Assembly: GCF_044904605.1 (NCBI RefSeq)
Contig: NZ_JADIKI010000023.1
Coordinates: 62,001 to 126,000, forward strand
Source of the DNA: Dyella_B humi
GTDB taxonomy: Bacteria > Pseudomonadota > Gammaproteobacteria > Xanthomonadales > Rhodanobacteraceae
Direction: 5' to 3'
Length of the DNA stretch: 64,000 nt
Shown: piece after piece, positions 42,487 through 51,091 of the stretch
Layout: each line of letters starts with the position of its first letter
How positions within the stretch are numbered: position 1 is the stretch's first letter
Notes under the pieces: model-generated
Told to the model about the DNA's origin: nothing
What the model saw: the letters and a program-made list of their open reading frames with translations, nothing else
Database searches by the model: none
Translations under genes and position numbers: made by a program

Positions 42487-43302
42487 TTGAGTGCTGAGAT
42501 TATCGTTGTGACGTCCGGCAAGGGCGGCGTGGGCAAGACCACCACCAGCGCATCACTTGCCACGGGCCTGGCGATGAACGGCAAAAAAGTGGCCGTGATC
42601 GACTTCGACGTCGGCCTGCGCAACCTCGACCTGATCATGGGCTGCGAGCGCCGCGTGGTGTACGACTTCGTCAACGTCATCCAGGGTGAAGCCAACATCA
42701 AGCAGGCGTTGATCAAGGACAAACGCCACGAAAATCTCTATGTGCTCGCCGCCAGCCAGACGCGCGACAAAGATGCGCTGACGCAGGAAGGCGTGGAAAA
42801 AGTGCTCGACGAGCTGAGCAAGGACGGCTTCGACTACATCGTTTGCGATTCACCCGCCGGCATCGAGAAAGGTGCGCACCTGGCGATGTACTTCGCCGAT
42901 CACGCAATGGTGGTGGTGAATCCGGAAGTGTCCTCGGTACGCGACTCCGATCGCATCCTGGGCCTGCTCGCTAGCAAGACGCGCCGCGCCGAGCGCGATA
43001 ACGGCAGCGTCACCCAACACCTGTTACTGACGCGCTACAACCCAGCGCGGGTCGAACAAGGCGAAATGCTCAGCGTGACAGACGTTGAAGAAATTCTCGG
43101 CATCAACGTCATCGGCGTGATTCCCGAATCGGAAAACGTACTGGCCGCCTCCAATTCCGGCGTACCGGTGATCCTGGACGACAATTCCCTCGCCGGTCAG
43201 GCCTATCGCGATACTGTGGCCCGCCTGCTCGGCGAAACCCGCCCGATGCGCTTTCTCGACGCACCCAAGAAGGGCTTCTTCCAGCGCGTATTCGGAGGTT
43301 GA
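42487..43302 (+). CDS. minD: Septum site-determining ATPase MinD
   Basis: The protein has 271 residues. The start is TTG at 42487, with GGAG seven bases upstream and no ATG that keeps the N-terminal strand; MSAEIIVVTSGKGGVGKTTT then follows directly. Deviant Walker A is KGGVGKT at residues 11-17, and DFDVGLRNLD, DSPAGIEKGA and the C-terminal amphipathic membrane helix (KKGFFQRVFGG) are all in place. MinD binds the membrane as an ATP dimer and recruits MinC and MinE. A 19-base A/T-rich stretch at about 42454-42472 precedes it and may hold a promoter or translation enhancer. Confidence 0.97.
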   Translation: MSAEIIVVTSGKGGVGKTTTSASLATGLAMNGKKVAVIDFDVGLRNLDLIMGCERRVVYDFVNVIQGEANIKQALIKDKRHENLYVLAASQTRDKDALTQEGVEKVLDELSKDGFDYIVCDSPAGIEKGAHLAMYFADHAMVVVNPEVSSVRDSDRILGLLASKTRRAERDNGSVTQHLLLTRYNPARVEQGEMLSVTDVEEILGINVIGVIPESENVLAASNSGVPVILDDNSLAGQAYRDTVARLLGETRPMRFLDAPKKGFFQRVFGG

Positions 43303-43307
43303 ACGCC

Positions 43308-43583
43308 ATGGGTATCCTCGATTTCCTAAAGCGCAAGCCGGAACCGACTGCCGTCGTGGCGAAGGAACGTCTGCGCATCATCGTGGCGCAGGAGCGCTCC
43401 ACTCGCGGCGCGCCCGACTACCTGCCGTTGCTACGCAACGAGCTGCTCGAGGTCATTAAGAAATACGTCAACGTCGACCTGGAAGCAATCAACATCAATG
43501 TCGAGCGCGACGCCGGGCATGAAGTGCTGGAGCTGTCGGTAGCGTTGCCGGATGGCAAACCGGCGGCCAATCCTGCAACCTGA
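43308..43583 (+). CDS. minE: Cell division topological specificity factor MinE
   Basis: The protein has 91 residues. ATG 43308 (MGILDFLKRK, the membrane-targeting helix) is preferred over TTG 43299; GGAGG is 9 nt upstream and lies at the end of minD. AKERLRIIVAQERS is the MinD-binding stretch; LLRNELLEVIKKYVNVDLEAININVERD is the dimer-forming fold. MinE drives the Min oscillation. Confidence 0.96.
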   Translation: MGILDFLKRKPEPTAVVAKERLRIIVAQERSTRGAPDYLPLLRNELLEVIKKYVNVDLEAININVERDAGHEVLELSVALPDGKPAANPAT

Positions 43584-43592
43584 CCAGCTACG

Positions 43593-43615
43593 CCCTCTCC
43601 TCGCCGGGGAGAGGG
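43593..43615. repeat. CCCTCTCC/GGGGAGAGGG hairpin after minE
   Basis: The hairpin lies 10 nt past the minE stop and 9 nt before the next gene; its right arm also supplies the GGGAGAGGG that may act as ribosome-binding region for that gene. Confidence 0.65.
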
Positions 43616-43623
43616 AATACACC

Positions 43624-44094
43624 ATGGCTAGTTCCATCCTCCGCCTCGCCGATATCAACCGCAGCGCCATCGAATCCCTGCTCGCCCGCTACGGGTTGAG
43701 TCTGGCGCTTGTCCCGGAAGACCACGCTATCCCCGGCAGTTTCTGGGGTGACGACGAAGCCGGCATCATCGGCCACACCGTTTACGCGCGCGGTGATACA
43801 CCCGTGCACTCGATCCTGCACGAAGCCGGCCACTTGATCGTGCTGCCGCCGGAACAGCGCGCCGAGGTGCACACCGATGCCACCGATTCCATCGAGGAAG
43901 AAGACGCCGTCTGCTACTTGCAGATCGTGCTGGGTGACGCGCTGCCGGGCGTCGGTCGCAAACGCATCATGAGCGACATGGATGCCTGGGGTTATTCCTT
44001 TCGGCTCGGTTCCGCACGCGCCTGGTTCGAACAGGATGCCGAGAACGCCAGGGCGTGGCTGATCGAACGCGGACTGCTTCCCGAACCGGTATAG
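43624..44094 (+). CDS. Conserved protein with a HEXXH zinc motif
   Basis: The protein has 156 residues from ATG 43624. HEAGH at residues 66-70 is a zinc-protease motif, followed by acidic residues (SIEEEDAVCYLQIVLGD) that could supply the third ligand as in ImmA/IrrE-type peptidases. No signal or membrane helix is present. The rest of the sequence has a C-terminal FEQDAENARAWLIERGLL helix. Peptidase activity is inferred from the motif alone. It follows minE and may be cotranscribed with it. Confidence 0.78.
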   Translation: MASSILRLADINRSAIESLLARYGLSLALVPEDHAIPGSFWGDDEAGIIGHTVYARGDTPVHSILHEAGHLIVLPPEQRAEVHTDATDSIEEEDAVCYLQIVLGDALPGVGRKRIMSDMDAWGYSFRLGSARAWFEQDAENARAWLIERGLLPEPV

Positions 44095-44125
44095 TCGCCG
44101 TCGCCTTACCGCAACGAAGCTCACC

Positions 44126-45217
44126 GTGCTGAAGAACACGCGTTACTACGATCCCGTCAACGACTTTCGGCGCCGCATCGCGCGCCGGCTCATGCGCATG
44201 GTGTTCGGCAGCCATGGGCAGCCGACTTCGGAACCGCTACCGACCAAGGGCATCTATCGCATCCTGGTCTGCCACGTCAGCCACAGTCTGGGCAACACGC
44301 TACTGCTGACGCCACTGCTGTCGGAGCTGGAAAAAATCTATCCCGCCGCGGAGATCGACATTCTCACGCGCAGCCCGATCGCGGACGACGTCTACGGCCA
44401 CTTCTTCAACGTGCAGCGCATCTTCCGTCTGCCGGCGCACGGCGTGGGTCATCCGCTCCAGTTCTTCGGCACGCTGCGGCGTATGCGCAAGATTCGCTAC
44501 GACCTGGCGATCGATGCCGATCCCCTCTCGCAGACCGGCCGCCTGCTGATGCTGCTGTCGAACGCCACTTACACGCTCGGCTTCAGCAGCCCGAAGAAGC
44601 ATGGCGAGATCACCCATCCGGTACCGCTGCCGACAGATATGGAAAGCAAGGGACGGCGTCCGGTGTATCTCCTGCGTCATGCAATGGGGCGCGACGTGAC
44701 GGCCGATTACCCGGTGCCGGACATCCGCCTCGCCGCCCTCGAGCGCGAGCAAGGTAGGGCGGCGCTGATGCGTTCGCTTGCCGCCGACGGCATCACGTCG
44801 CCGGGCCGCGGCATCATCGGCATCTTTGCAAATGCCACTGGCCCTAAGCAGCTCAGCGAAACGTGGTGGATGCGCCTGATCACCGTGCTGGAAGCGGCGC
44901 ATCCCGAACACCGTATCGTGGAAATCCTGCCGCACTCCGGCGAGTCGATGATCGGCTCGCGTTACCCGGCCTATTACTCCAGCGACCTGCGCAAGCTCGC
45001 CAGCGTGCTGTCCGGTTTGGACGTCTATATCAGCGCGGACTGCGGCATCATGCACTTGGCCTGCGCCTCGGACGTGCCGACCATGGGCATCTTCACCGTG
45101 ACCAATGCCGGCGAGTGGGGACCGTATGGGCCGAGCCGGCATGTGATTGCCGCGCAGGATAAGGAGCCGGAAGAAGTGGCTCGCACCATTGCGGCAATGC
45201 CGGAGCTGGGCATGTAG
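44126..45217 (+). CDS. Glycosyltransferase family 9 (heptosyltransferase-like)
   Basis: The protein has 363 residues. GTG 44126 starts it. ILVCHVSHSLGNTLLLTPLLSELEKIYPAAEIDILT is the N-terminal acceptor domain of GT9; YDLAIDADPLSQTG and SADCGIMHLACASDVPTMGIF in the C-terminal domain bind the ADP-sugar. GT9 enzymes add heptoses to the lipid A core. The gene is not beside waa genes here, so the exact acceptor is unknown. Its TAG stop lies inside the GTAGGCTGGG repeat. Confidence 0.9.
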   Translation: MLKNTRYYDPVNDFRRRIARRLMRMVFGSHGQPTSEPLPTKGIYRILVCHVSHSLGNTLLLTPLLSELEKIYPAAEIDILTRSPIADDVYGHFFNVQRIFRLPAHGVGHPLQFFGTLRRMRKIRYDLAIDADPLSQTGRLLMLLSNATYTLGFSSPKKHGEITHPVPLPTDMESKGRRPVYLLRHAMGRDVTADYPVPDIRLAALEREQGRAALMRSLAADGITSPGRGIIGIFANATGPKQLSETWWMRLITVLEAAHPEHRIVEILPHSGESMIGSRYPAYYSSDLRKLASVLSGLDVYISADCGIMHLACASDVPTMGIFTVTNAGEWGPYGPSRHVIAAQDKEPEEVARTIAAMPELGM

Positions 45218-45280
45218 GCTGGGTTGAAAACCCAGCATCACCATGTGCTTGTCGATGCTGGAATTGGCATCCCTGCCTAC
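45214..45280. repeat. GTAGGCTGGG repeat, copy 2
   Basis: GTAGGCTGGGTTGAAAACCCAGC opens the element and GGAATTGGCATCCCTGCCTAC closes it. It is related to 22681-22742 but more diverged. It covers the stop codon of the glycosyltransferase and the start of the gap before the riboswitch. Confidence 0.72.
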
Positions 45281-45315
45281 CCTCCGGATTGCGCATCGGC
45301 TAGCATGCCCAACAT

Positions 45316-45416
45316 GAGGGAGATGGCATGCCTCCCGTTCCCCAGGACCGGTTCCCGTGGAACGAACCACCGCAAGGTTGATGATGCCTGCACCACCGGA
45401 TTCCGGCGGCGCAGGC
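45316..45416 (+). promoter_or_regulatory. Fluoride riboswitch (crcB motif) with downstream switching hairpin
   Basis: GGGAGATGGCATGCCTCCC at 45318-45336 and GGTTGATGATGCCTGC at 45376-45391 are the two conserved halves of the fluoride aptamer. GGCAT (45325-45329) pairs with ATGCC (45384-45388), and AACC (45365-45368) pairs with GGTT (45376-45379). An extra hairpin, CGTTCC (45336-45341) with GGAACG (45359-45364), sits where compact versions have a short loop. GCCTGC (45386-45391) can instead pair with GCAGGC (45411-45416), competing with the aptamer. It controls crcB 44 nt downstream; no T-tract follows, so control of translation is more likely than of termination. Confidence 0.9.
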
Positions 45417-45459
45417 GTGCCTGTGTTGCCAAACCCTTGCACATGGGAGACAACACAGC

Positions 45460-45846
45460 ATGAGTTGGACTGGCTTTCTTGCCGTCGGCCTCGGCGGCGC
45501 CATCGGATGCTGGATGCGCTGGATACTCGGCATCCTGCTCAATCCCGTTTTCCCCACCCTGCCCCTGGGCACCCTGGCCGCCAATCTCATCGGCGGCCTG
45601 ATCATGGGTTGCATGATGGGCGTGTTCGAACATTTCCAGGCGCTGCCGCCGGAAATGCGACTGTTCGTGATGACCGGCTTCCTCGGCGGCCTGACCACCT
45701 TCTCCACCTTTTCTGCCGAAGCGGATACGCTGTTGCTGCGCGGGCAGCTCGCGTGGTTCGGCGCGCATATCGCCGTGCATCTGATCGGCAGCCTTGCCAT
45801 GACGATCCTCGGCATCTTCCTGACGCGCGGGCTGTTGCGCCACTAG
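45460..45846 (+). CDS. crcB: Fluoride channel CrcB/Fluc
   Basis: The protein has 128 residues and four membrane helices. GTLAANLIGG (residues 37-46) holds the pore Asn, and LTTFSTFS (78-85) is the polar track of the fluoride channel, with the central sodium site in GFLGGLTTF. As an antiparallel dimer it lets fluoride leave the cell. The fluoride riboswitch upstream confirms the role. DUF190, cfa and the next genes follow closely. Confidence 0.97.
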   Translation: MSWTGFLAVGLGGAIGCWMRWILGILLNPVFPTLPLGTLAANLIGGLIMGCMMGVFEHFQALPPEMRLFVMTGFLGGLTTFSTFSAEADTLLLRGQLAWFGAHIAVHLIGSLAMTILGIFLTRGLLRH

Positions 45847-45865
45847 ATACGGAGTCGACATCGTC

Positions 45866-46228
45866 ATGAGCATCGACATCACCTTCCGTGACACACCGGC
45901 CAACGGCATCTTTCTGCGTTTCTACACCCACGTGCACGCCCGGCACGACGGACTGCTGATGTCCGAATGGCTGCTGGAACTGGCCAAACGCCACAAGCTC
46001 GGCGGCGGCTCGGTGTTCCGCGCTACCGCCGGCTTCGGCCGGCACGGCGTGCTGCATCATGAAGCCTTCTTCGAGCTCGCCGACGACTTGCCTTTGAAAG
46101 TGGAATTCCTGCTCAGCGAAGCGAATGCGCAGACCTTGCTGCGCCTGGTACGCGAAGCAGGTGTTGATCTGGTCTATGCATGGTCGCCGGTACATTTCGG
46201 CATCCTGAGCAAGGAAACAGATGCATGA
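45866..46228 (+). CDS. DUF190 family protein
   Basis: The protein has 120 residues. A PII-like alpha/beta sandwich is visible: TFRDTPANGIFLRFYTHVHARHDGLLMSEWLLELAKRH, then GGGSVFRATAGFGRHGVLHHEAFFELADDLPLKVEFLLSE. DUF190 genes often sit beside crcB and are thought to take part in fluoride response, perhaps sensing a nucleotide. It lies 19 nt past crcB and its stop overlaps the cfa start (ATGA). Confidence 0.92.
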   Translation: MSIDITFRDTPANGIFLRFYTHVHARHDGLLMSEWLLELAKRHKLGGGSVFRATAGFGRHGVLHHEAFFELADDLPLKVEFLLSEANAQTLLRLVREAGVDLVYAWSPVHFGILSKETDA

Positions 46229-47343
46229 GTTCGGATTCCCTGCGGCAGCGCGCCGCCGAATTGCTGGAAATGGCCGGCGTGCAGATCAACGGCCCGGCAC
46301 CCACGGACATCCGTGTGCACGACGAACAGCTCTACGCCCGTGTGTTCGCACACGGGTCACTCGGTTTTGGCGAAGCCTATATGGACGGCTGGTGGGATGC
46401 CGAGGATATTCCCGGCCTTTTCACCAAGATACTTTGCAGCCATCTGGATGAGCACCTTAAGACGTTGGATACGTTGCTCGCGCATCTGAAGGCGCGTTTC
46501 GTCAACCTGCAGCGCGGCCAGCACGCGTTTGAGATCGGCAAGGTGCACTACGATCGCGGCAACGACCTGTTCAAGGCGATGCTCGGCAAGCGCATGGTGT
46601 ATTCCTGCGGTTACTGGGCGAACGCCACGAACCTGGACGACGCGCAGGAGGCCAAGCTCGACCTGGTCTGCCGCAAGTTGCGGTTGAAGCCAGGCATGCG
46701 CGTACTCGACATCGGCTGCGGCTGGGGCGAGGCGCTGAAGTTCGCGGCGGAGCGCTACGGCGTGGAAGGCGTCGGCATTACCGTTTCCAGCGAGCAGGCC
46801 GAATTCGCACGCGAACTCTGTCAGGGCCTGCCGATCGAAATACGCCTGCAGGATTACCGCGAACTCGACGAACCGTTCGACGCCATCATGTCGATCGGCA
46901 TGTTCGAACATGTCGGCGGGAAGAACTATCGCGAATATTTTGAAGTCGCGCGCCGCTGCCTGAAGGAGGACGGTCTGTTCCTGCTGCATAGCATCGGCAC
47001 CAACCAATCGCCAGGGCGACCCGATCCGTGGATTGAGAAGTACATCTTTCCCAATTCGATGATTCCCGCCGCCAGCCAGGTCGCCGCAGCTTTCGAAGGC
47101 TTGTTTGTGATGGAGGACTGGCACAACTTCGGCGCGAACTACGACCGCACACTCAGCGCGTGGCGCGAGAATTTCGATGCGGCGTGGCCATCGCTTTCCG
47201 AGCGCTACGACGAGCGTTTCCGTCGTATGTGGCGTTTCTACCTATCGGTATCCACCGCCGTTTTCCGCAGCCGGCGCGACCAGCTCTGGCAGCTCACCTT
47301 AAGCCCGCACGGCGTGCCCGGCGGCTACCGCGTTCCGCGCTGA
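46225..47343 (+). CDS. cfa: Cyclopropane-fatty-acyl-phospholipid synthase
   Basis: The protein has 372 residues, matching the family. ATG 46225 overlaps the DUF190 stop. VLDIGCGWGEALKFAAERYGVEGVGITVS is the SAM site; YSCGYW, MFEHVGGKNYREYF and EDWHNFGANYDRTLSAW are the lipid and catalytic motifs. It adds a methylene from SAM to unsaturated phospholipid acyl chains. Its coupling to crcB-DUF190 is unusual, since cfa is normally under stationary-phase control. Confidence 0.96.
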   Translation: MSSDSLRQRAAELLEMAGVQINGPAPTDIRVHDEQLYARVFAHGSLGFGEAYMDGWWDAEDIPGLFTKILCSHLDEHLKTLDTLLAHLKARFVNLQRGQHAFEIGKVHYDRGNDLFKAMLGKRMVYSCGYWANATNLDDAQEAKLDLVCRKLRLKPGMRVLDIGCGWGEALKFAAERYGVEGVGITVSSEQAEFARELCQGLPIEIRLQDYRELDEPFDAIMSIGMFEHVGGKNYREYFEVARRCLKEDGLFLLHSIGTNQSPGRPDPWIEKYIFPNSMIPAASQVAAAFEGLFVMEDWHNFGANYDRTLSAWRENFDAAWPSLSERYDERFRRMWRFYLSVSTAVFRSRRDQLWQLTLSPHGVPGGYRVPR

Positions 47344-47351
47344 GTCTCTCC

Positions 47352-48227
47352 ATGCCCCCATTCCGACGTCTATTAGTTCTTCTTTCGCTGCTGTTCCTGC
47401 TGTGCGGCAACGCATGGGCGCACCCTGCCCTGTGGCATGTCAAAAGCGGCGACAGCACGGTGTATCTGTTCGGCACCGTGCATGTGTTGCCGAACGATAC
47501 GGATTGGCGATTTCCGGCACTGAACGAAGCCTTGTCGAAAAGCCAGACGCTGTACATCGAACTGATCGACGACGATCAGGCCAGCATGACCTCGCTGGTG
47601 CTGCGCTATGGCATGGACACGGAGCACCCGCTTTCCACGCAGCTGAGCGAAAGCGACAACGCCGCATTGGCGAAAGCCGCGCAATTGGCCGGACTACCCG
47701 GCGGCACCACAGCGCTGCAACCGATGAAACCCTGGTTGGCCGCTTTGACACTCGCAGTTGCCCCGTTGATGAAGGCCGGCCTCGATCCCGCCGGCGGCGT
47801 AGACAAGCAATTGCAGACGCAGATGACCAGTGCCAGCAAACCAGTGCACGGCCTGGAAACGGCGGAGCAGCAGATCCGCTTTCTCGCCGACCTGCCGAAC
47901 TCACTCCAGCTCGCGTTCCTGCGTGACACCTTGCGCGATGTCGAAAAGGACAAGGCCGAACTGCTGTCACTGATCGATGCCTGGAAACGCGGCGACGTTG
48001 CCGCGATTGCGAAGCTGGAAAACGACGAGCTGAAAACCCAGGAACCCGCGCTATATCAGAAGCTGCTGGTGCAGCGGAATCAGGATTGGGCGGCCAGGAT
48101 CAAGGACATGATGATCAGGCAGCCCGGCAGCACCATATTCGTCGCGGTGGGCGCAGCGCATTTGGCCGGGCTGGACAGCGTACAGGCGCAATTGGCGAAG
48201 ATTGGTGTGACTGCGCAGCAGGATTGA
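47352..48227 (+). CDS. TraB/GumN family exported protein
   Basis: The protein has 291 residues. ATG 47352 gives a signal peptide ending in NAWAH; longer in-frame starts upstream lie inside cfa. HPALWHVKSGDSTVYLFGTVHVLP carries the GxxH motif, with GLETAEQQIRFLADLP, NQDWAARIKDMMI and VAVGAAHLAGLDSV near the end. The family is proposed to be metal-dependent peptidases related to Tiki. Eight bases separate it from cfa. Confidence 0.92.
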   Translation: MPPFRRLLVLLSLLFLLCGNAWAHPALWHVKSGDSTVYLFGTVHVLPNDTDWRFPALNEALSKSQTLYIELIDDDQASMTSLVLRYGMDTEHPLSTQLSESDNAALAKAAQLAGLPGGTTALQPMKPWLAALTLAVAPLMKAGLDPAGGVDKQLQTQMTSASKPVHGLETAEQQIRFLADLPNSLQLAFLRDTLRDVEKDKAELLSLIDAWKRGDVAAIAKLENDELKTQEPALYQKLLVQRNQDWAARIKDMMIRQPGSTIFVAVGAAHLAGLDSVQAQLAKIGVTAQQD

Positions 48228-48237
48228 TGCCCGCTTT

Positions 48238-48266
48238 TCTCCCTCTCCCCGAAGGGAAGAGGGAGA
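48238..48266. repeat. CTCCCTCTCCCC/GGGAAGAGGGAG hairpin
   Basis: An imperfect palindrome lies between the convergent TraB/GumN gene and the lipoprotein gene, probably ending both transcripts. Confidence 0.65.
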
Positions 48267-48279
48267 AGACGCGCCGCAC

Positions 48280-48741
48280 TCAGAACGACGCCGTAATCGC
48301 CTTCGGCCGGAACGGGAATTGCGGCATGTGGATCGTGTAGGAATCCATCTGACCCAGATCCTTGTACGAACCTGTCAACAGCGCACCGTTAAAACCAACG
48401 TCGATACGGTACACATGCCCCGCCTGCACGTTGTCGATGGTCACCTGCTGCCGATTGAGCTGATGCGAGTTCGACAGCGTAAGCTTGATTACTTGCTTGC
48501 CTGGCAGCACGCGCACCCACGGCGTTTTGCCGCCGTTGTATTTCTCCCAGGTAGCGACCTGGTTCACGCCGGTGATGCCGCAGATGTACTGTTCCTGCTC
48601 GGCGCAGACCACCAGAGCGGTATCCGCATGCGGATGATCCTTGTCCGTATATCCGATCAGCGGACGCCGGCCCGCAAAATGCGAGCAACCCACCGCAAAC
48701 GTGCAGGCCATGGCCACCGCGGCAATGCGTAGATAGTGCAT
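48280..48741 (-). CDS. Hypothetical lipoprotein
   Basis: The protein has 153 residues. A lipoprotein signal ends FAVGCS with the cysteine at 19. The mature part has two further cysteines (LVVCAEQEQYICGITG), probably disulfide bonded, and a beta-rich C-terminal half (QVTIDNVQAGHVYRIDVGFNGALL). I do not recognise the family. It is divergent from parC, with 93 bp between the two starts. Confidence 0.8.
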   Translation of the reverse strand: MHYLRIAAVAMACTFAVGCSHFAGRRPLIGYTDKDHPHADTALVVCAEQEQYICGITGVNQVATWEKYNGGKTPWVRVLPGKQVIKLTLSNSHQLNRQQVTIDNVQAGHVYRIDVGFNGALLTGSYKDLGQMDSYTIHMPQFPFRPKAITASF

Positions 48742-48834
48742 GACTCACCCGGGAATGCAGGAATGCGGGCATTCTAGCCCAAGCACCTCCGCATCTGGCA
48801 CCATCTCCCCCGCCCGCGGCGCCCTTGCGCCCAG

Positions 48835-51087
48835 ATGACTAACCCCATGAACCTGCAAGCCAATTACGAACAGATCCCGCTCAAGGAATACGCCGAGCGG
48901 GCCTACCTCGATTATTCGATGTACGTGGTGCTGGATCGCGCCCTGCCCTTCGTGGGCGACGGCCTGAAGCCGGTGCAGCGGCGCATCATCTATGCGATGA
49001 GCGAGCTGGGCCTGGCCGCCAGCGCCAAGCCGAAGAAATCCGCGCGTACCGTCGGTGACGTGATCGGTAAATTCCATCCGCACGGCGACAGCGCCTGCTA
49101 CGAAGCAATGGTGCTGATGGCGCAGCCGTTCTCGTATCGCTATCCGTTGATCGACGGCCAGGGCAACTTCGGCTCGCCGGACGATCCGAAAAGCTTCGCG
49201 GCGATGCGTTACACCGAATCCAAGCTCAACCCGATCGCCGATGTATTGCTCGGCGAACTGGCCCACGGCACGGTGGATTGGGTGCCGAACTTCGATGGCA
49301 CGCTGGAAGAACCGAGCTGGCTGCCTTCGCGCCTGCCGCACGTATTGCTCAACGGTTCGATGGGCATCGCGGTCGGCATGGCCACCGACATTCCGCCGCA
49401 CAACCTGCGCGAAGTCGCCAGCGCCTGCATCCGCCTGCTGGAAGACCCGGACGCCACCGTCGCCGACCTGTGCGAACACGTGCGCGGCCCGGATTACCCG
49501 ACCGAAGCGGAAATCATCACTTCGCGCAACGAACTGATGGCGATGTACCAGAGCGGCGGCGGCTCGATCCGCGCGCGCGCCGTGTACGCGCGCGAAGACG
49601 GCAACATAGTGATCACCGCGCTACCGCACCAGGTCAGCCCGTCGAAGATCCTCGAGCAGATCGCCGCACAGATGCGCGCGAAGAAGCTGCCGATGATCGA
49701 GGACCTGCGCGACGAATCCGATCACGAAAATCCAATCCGCCTGGTGATCGTGCCACGCTCCAACCGCGTCGACGCGGACGAGATGATGCAGCACCTGTTC
49801 GCCACCACCGATCTGGAAAAGAGCTTCCGTGTCAATCTCAACATGATCGGCCTGGACGGCCGCCCGCAGGTGAAGGATCTCAAGCGCATTCTCAGCGAAT
49901 GGCTGAACTTCCGCATCGACACGGTTACGCGCCGCCTCAACCATCGCCTGGCCAAGGTCGAGCGCCGCCTGCATCTGTTGGAAGGTTTGCGCATCGCTTA
50001 CCTCAATCTGGACGAAGTGATCCGCATCGTCCGCACCGAAGACGAACCCAAGCCAGTGCTGATGGCGCGCTTCCGCTTAAGCGAAGAGCAGGCCGACTAC
50101 ATCCTCGAAACCAGGCTGCGCCAGTTGGCCCGCCTGGAAGAGATGAAGATCAACGCCGAGCGCGATCAACTCGAAGAAGAACGCGCCAAGATCAACGTGC
50201 TGTTGAAGTCACCGGCCAAACTTAAGGGTTTGATCAAGGAAGAACTGCGCGCCGACGCCGCCAAATACGGCGACGATCGCCGCTCGCCACTGGTGCAACG
50301 CGAAGCCGCGCAGGCGCTGGATGAAAGCGCGCTCGTCGTCAGCGAACCGGTCACCGTGGTGCTGAGCCAGAAGGGCTGGATCCGCGCCGCGAAGGGACAC
50401 GACATCGACGCCGAAGGTTTGTCGTATCGCGAGGGCGACAGCATGTTCGCTACGGTGAAGGCGCGCACCACGCAGCAGATTGCCGTGATCGATTCCACCG
50501 GCCGCAGCTATTCCACGCCGGCACACACGCTGCCTTCTGCACGCGGCAACGGCGAACCGCTTACCGGCCGCTTCACGCCGCCGGCCGGCGCACGCTTCGA
50601 TGCAGTGACCGCAGGTGATAACGACACGCGGCTGGTGCTCGCCACCGACTTCGGTTACGGCTTCGTCACCCGCTTCGAAGCGCTCACCGGCCGCAACAAG
50701 GCCGGCAAGCAGATCATCACGCTGGGCGACGGTGCGCGCGTGCTGGCGCCGCAGATATGCGCCGATCCGGCGCGCGATCGCATCGTGGTCGTGACCACCG
50801 AGGGGCACCTGCTGATGTTCTCCGTGGCCGAACTGCCTGAGCTGGACAAGGGCAAGGGCAACAAGCTGATCGAGATTCCCAAGGCGAAGCTGAGCAGCGG
50901 TGACGAACGCGTGGTTGGTATTGCCGTCGTCACCGAAGGCAAAGGAGAAGTGACGATGTTCGCAGGTCAACGCAAGCTCACGCTGCGCTGGGCCGACCTG
51001 GTCGAGTACGGCGGTAATCGTGCCACGCGCGGCGGCGTGTTGCCGCGTGGTCTGCGCCGGGTGGAGCGGATCGAGACAACGGGTTAA
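48835..51087 (+). CDS. parC: DNA topoisomerase IV subunit A ParC
   Basis: The protein has 750 residues, the usual size. The winged-helix region with KKSARTVGDVIGKFHPHGDSACYEAMV is the quinolone-resistance region; Y126 in FAAMRYTES is the catalytic tyrosine. The C-terminal beta-pinwheel contains LVLATDFGYGFV and KGNKLIEIP-type blades. It lacks the GyrA box (QRRGGKG) that marks GyrA, supporting ParC. It unlinks replicated chromosomes with ParE, whose gene is not in the window. Confidence 0.96.
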   Translation: MTNPMNLQANYEQIPLKEYAERAYLDYSMYVVLDRALPFVGDGLKPVQRRIIYAMSELGLAASAKPKKSARTVGDVIGKFHPHGDSACYEAMVLMAQPFSYRYPLIDGQGNFGSPDDPKSFAAMRYTESKLNPIADVLLGELAHGTVDWVPNFDGTLEEPSWLPSRLPHVLLNGSMGIAVGMATDIPPHNLREVASACIRLLEDPDATVADLCEHVRGPDYPTEAEIITSRNELMAMYQSGGGSIRARAVYAREDGNIVITALPHQVSPSKILEQIAAQMRAKKLPMIEDLRDESDHENPIRLVIVPRSNRVDADEMMQHLFATTDLEKSFRVNLNMIGLDGRPQVKDLKRILSEWLNFRIDTVTRRLNHRLAKVERRLHLLEGLRIAYLNLDEVIRIVRTEDEPKPVLMARFRLSEEQADYILETRLRQLARLEEMKINAERDQLEEERAKINVLLKSPAKLKGLIKEELRADAAKYGDDRRSPLVQREAAQALDESALVVSEPVTVVLSQKGWIRAAKGHDIDAEGLSYREGDSMFATVKARTTQQIAVIDSTGRSYSTPAHTLPSARGNGEPLTGRFTPPAGARFDAVTAGDNDTRLVLATDFGYGFVTRFEALTGRNKAGKQIITLGDGARVLAPQICADPARDRIVVVTTEGHLLMFSVAELPELDKGKGNKLIEIPKAKLSSGDERVVGIAVVTEGKGEVTMFAGQRKLTLRWADLVEYGGNRATRGGVLPRGLRRVERIETTG

Positions 51088-51091
51088 CAAG

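Noticed and set aside
47160..47351. An N-terminal extension of the TraB/GumN protein inside cfa
   Set aside because: It has no family resemblance, and the signal peptide begins at 47352.
48835..51087. Annotation as DNA gyrase subunit A
   Set aside because: The N-terminus (NYEQIPLKEYAERAYLDYSMYVVLDRALP) and absence of the GyrA box indicate ParC.
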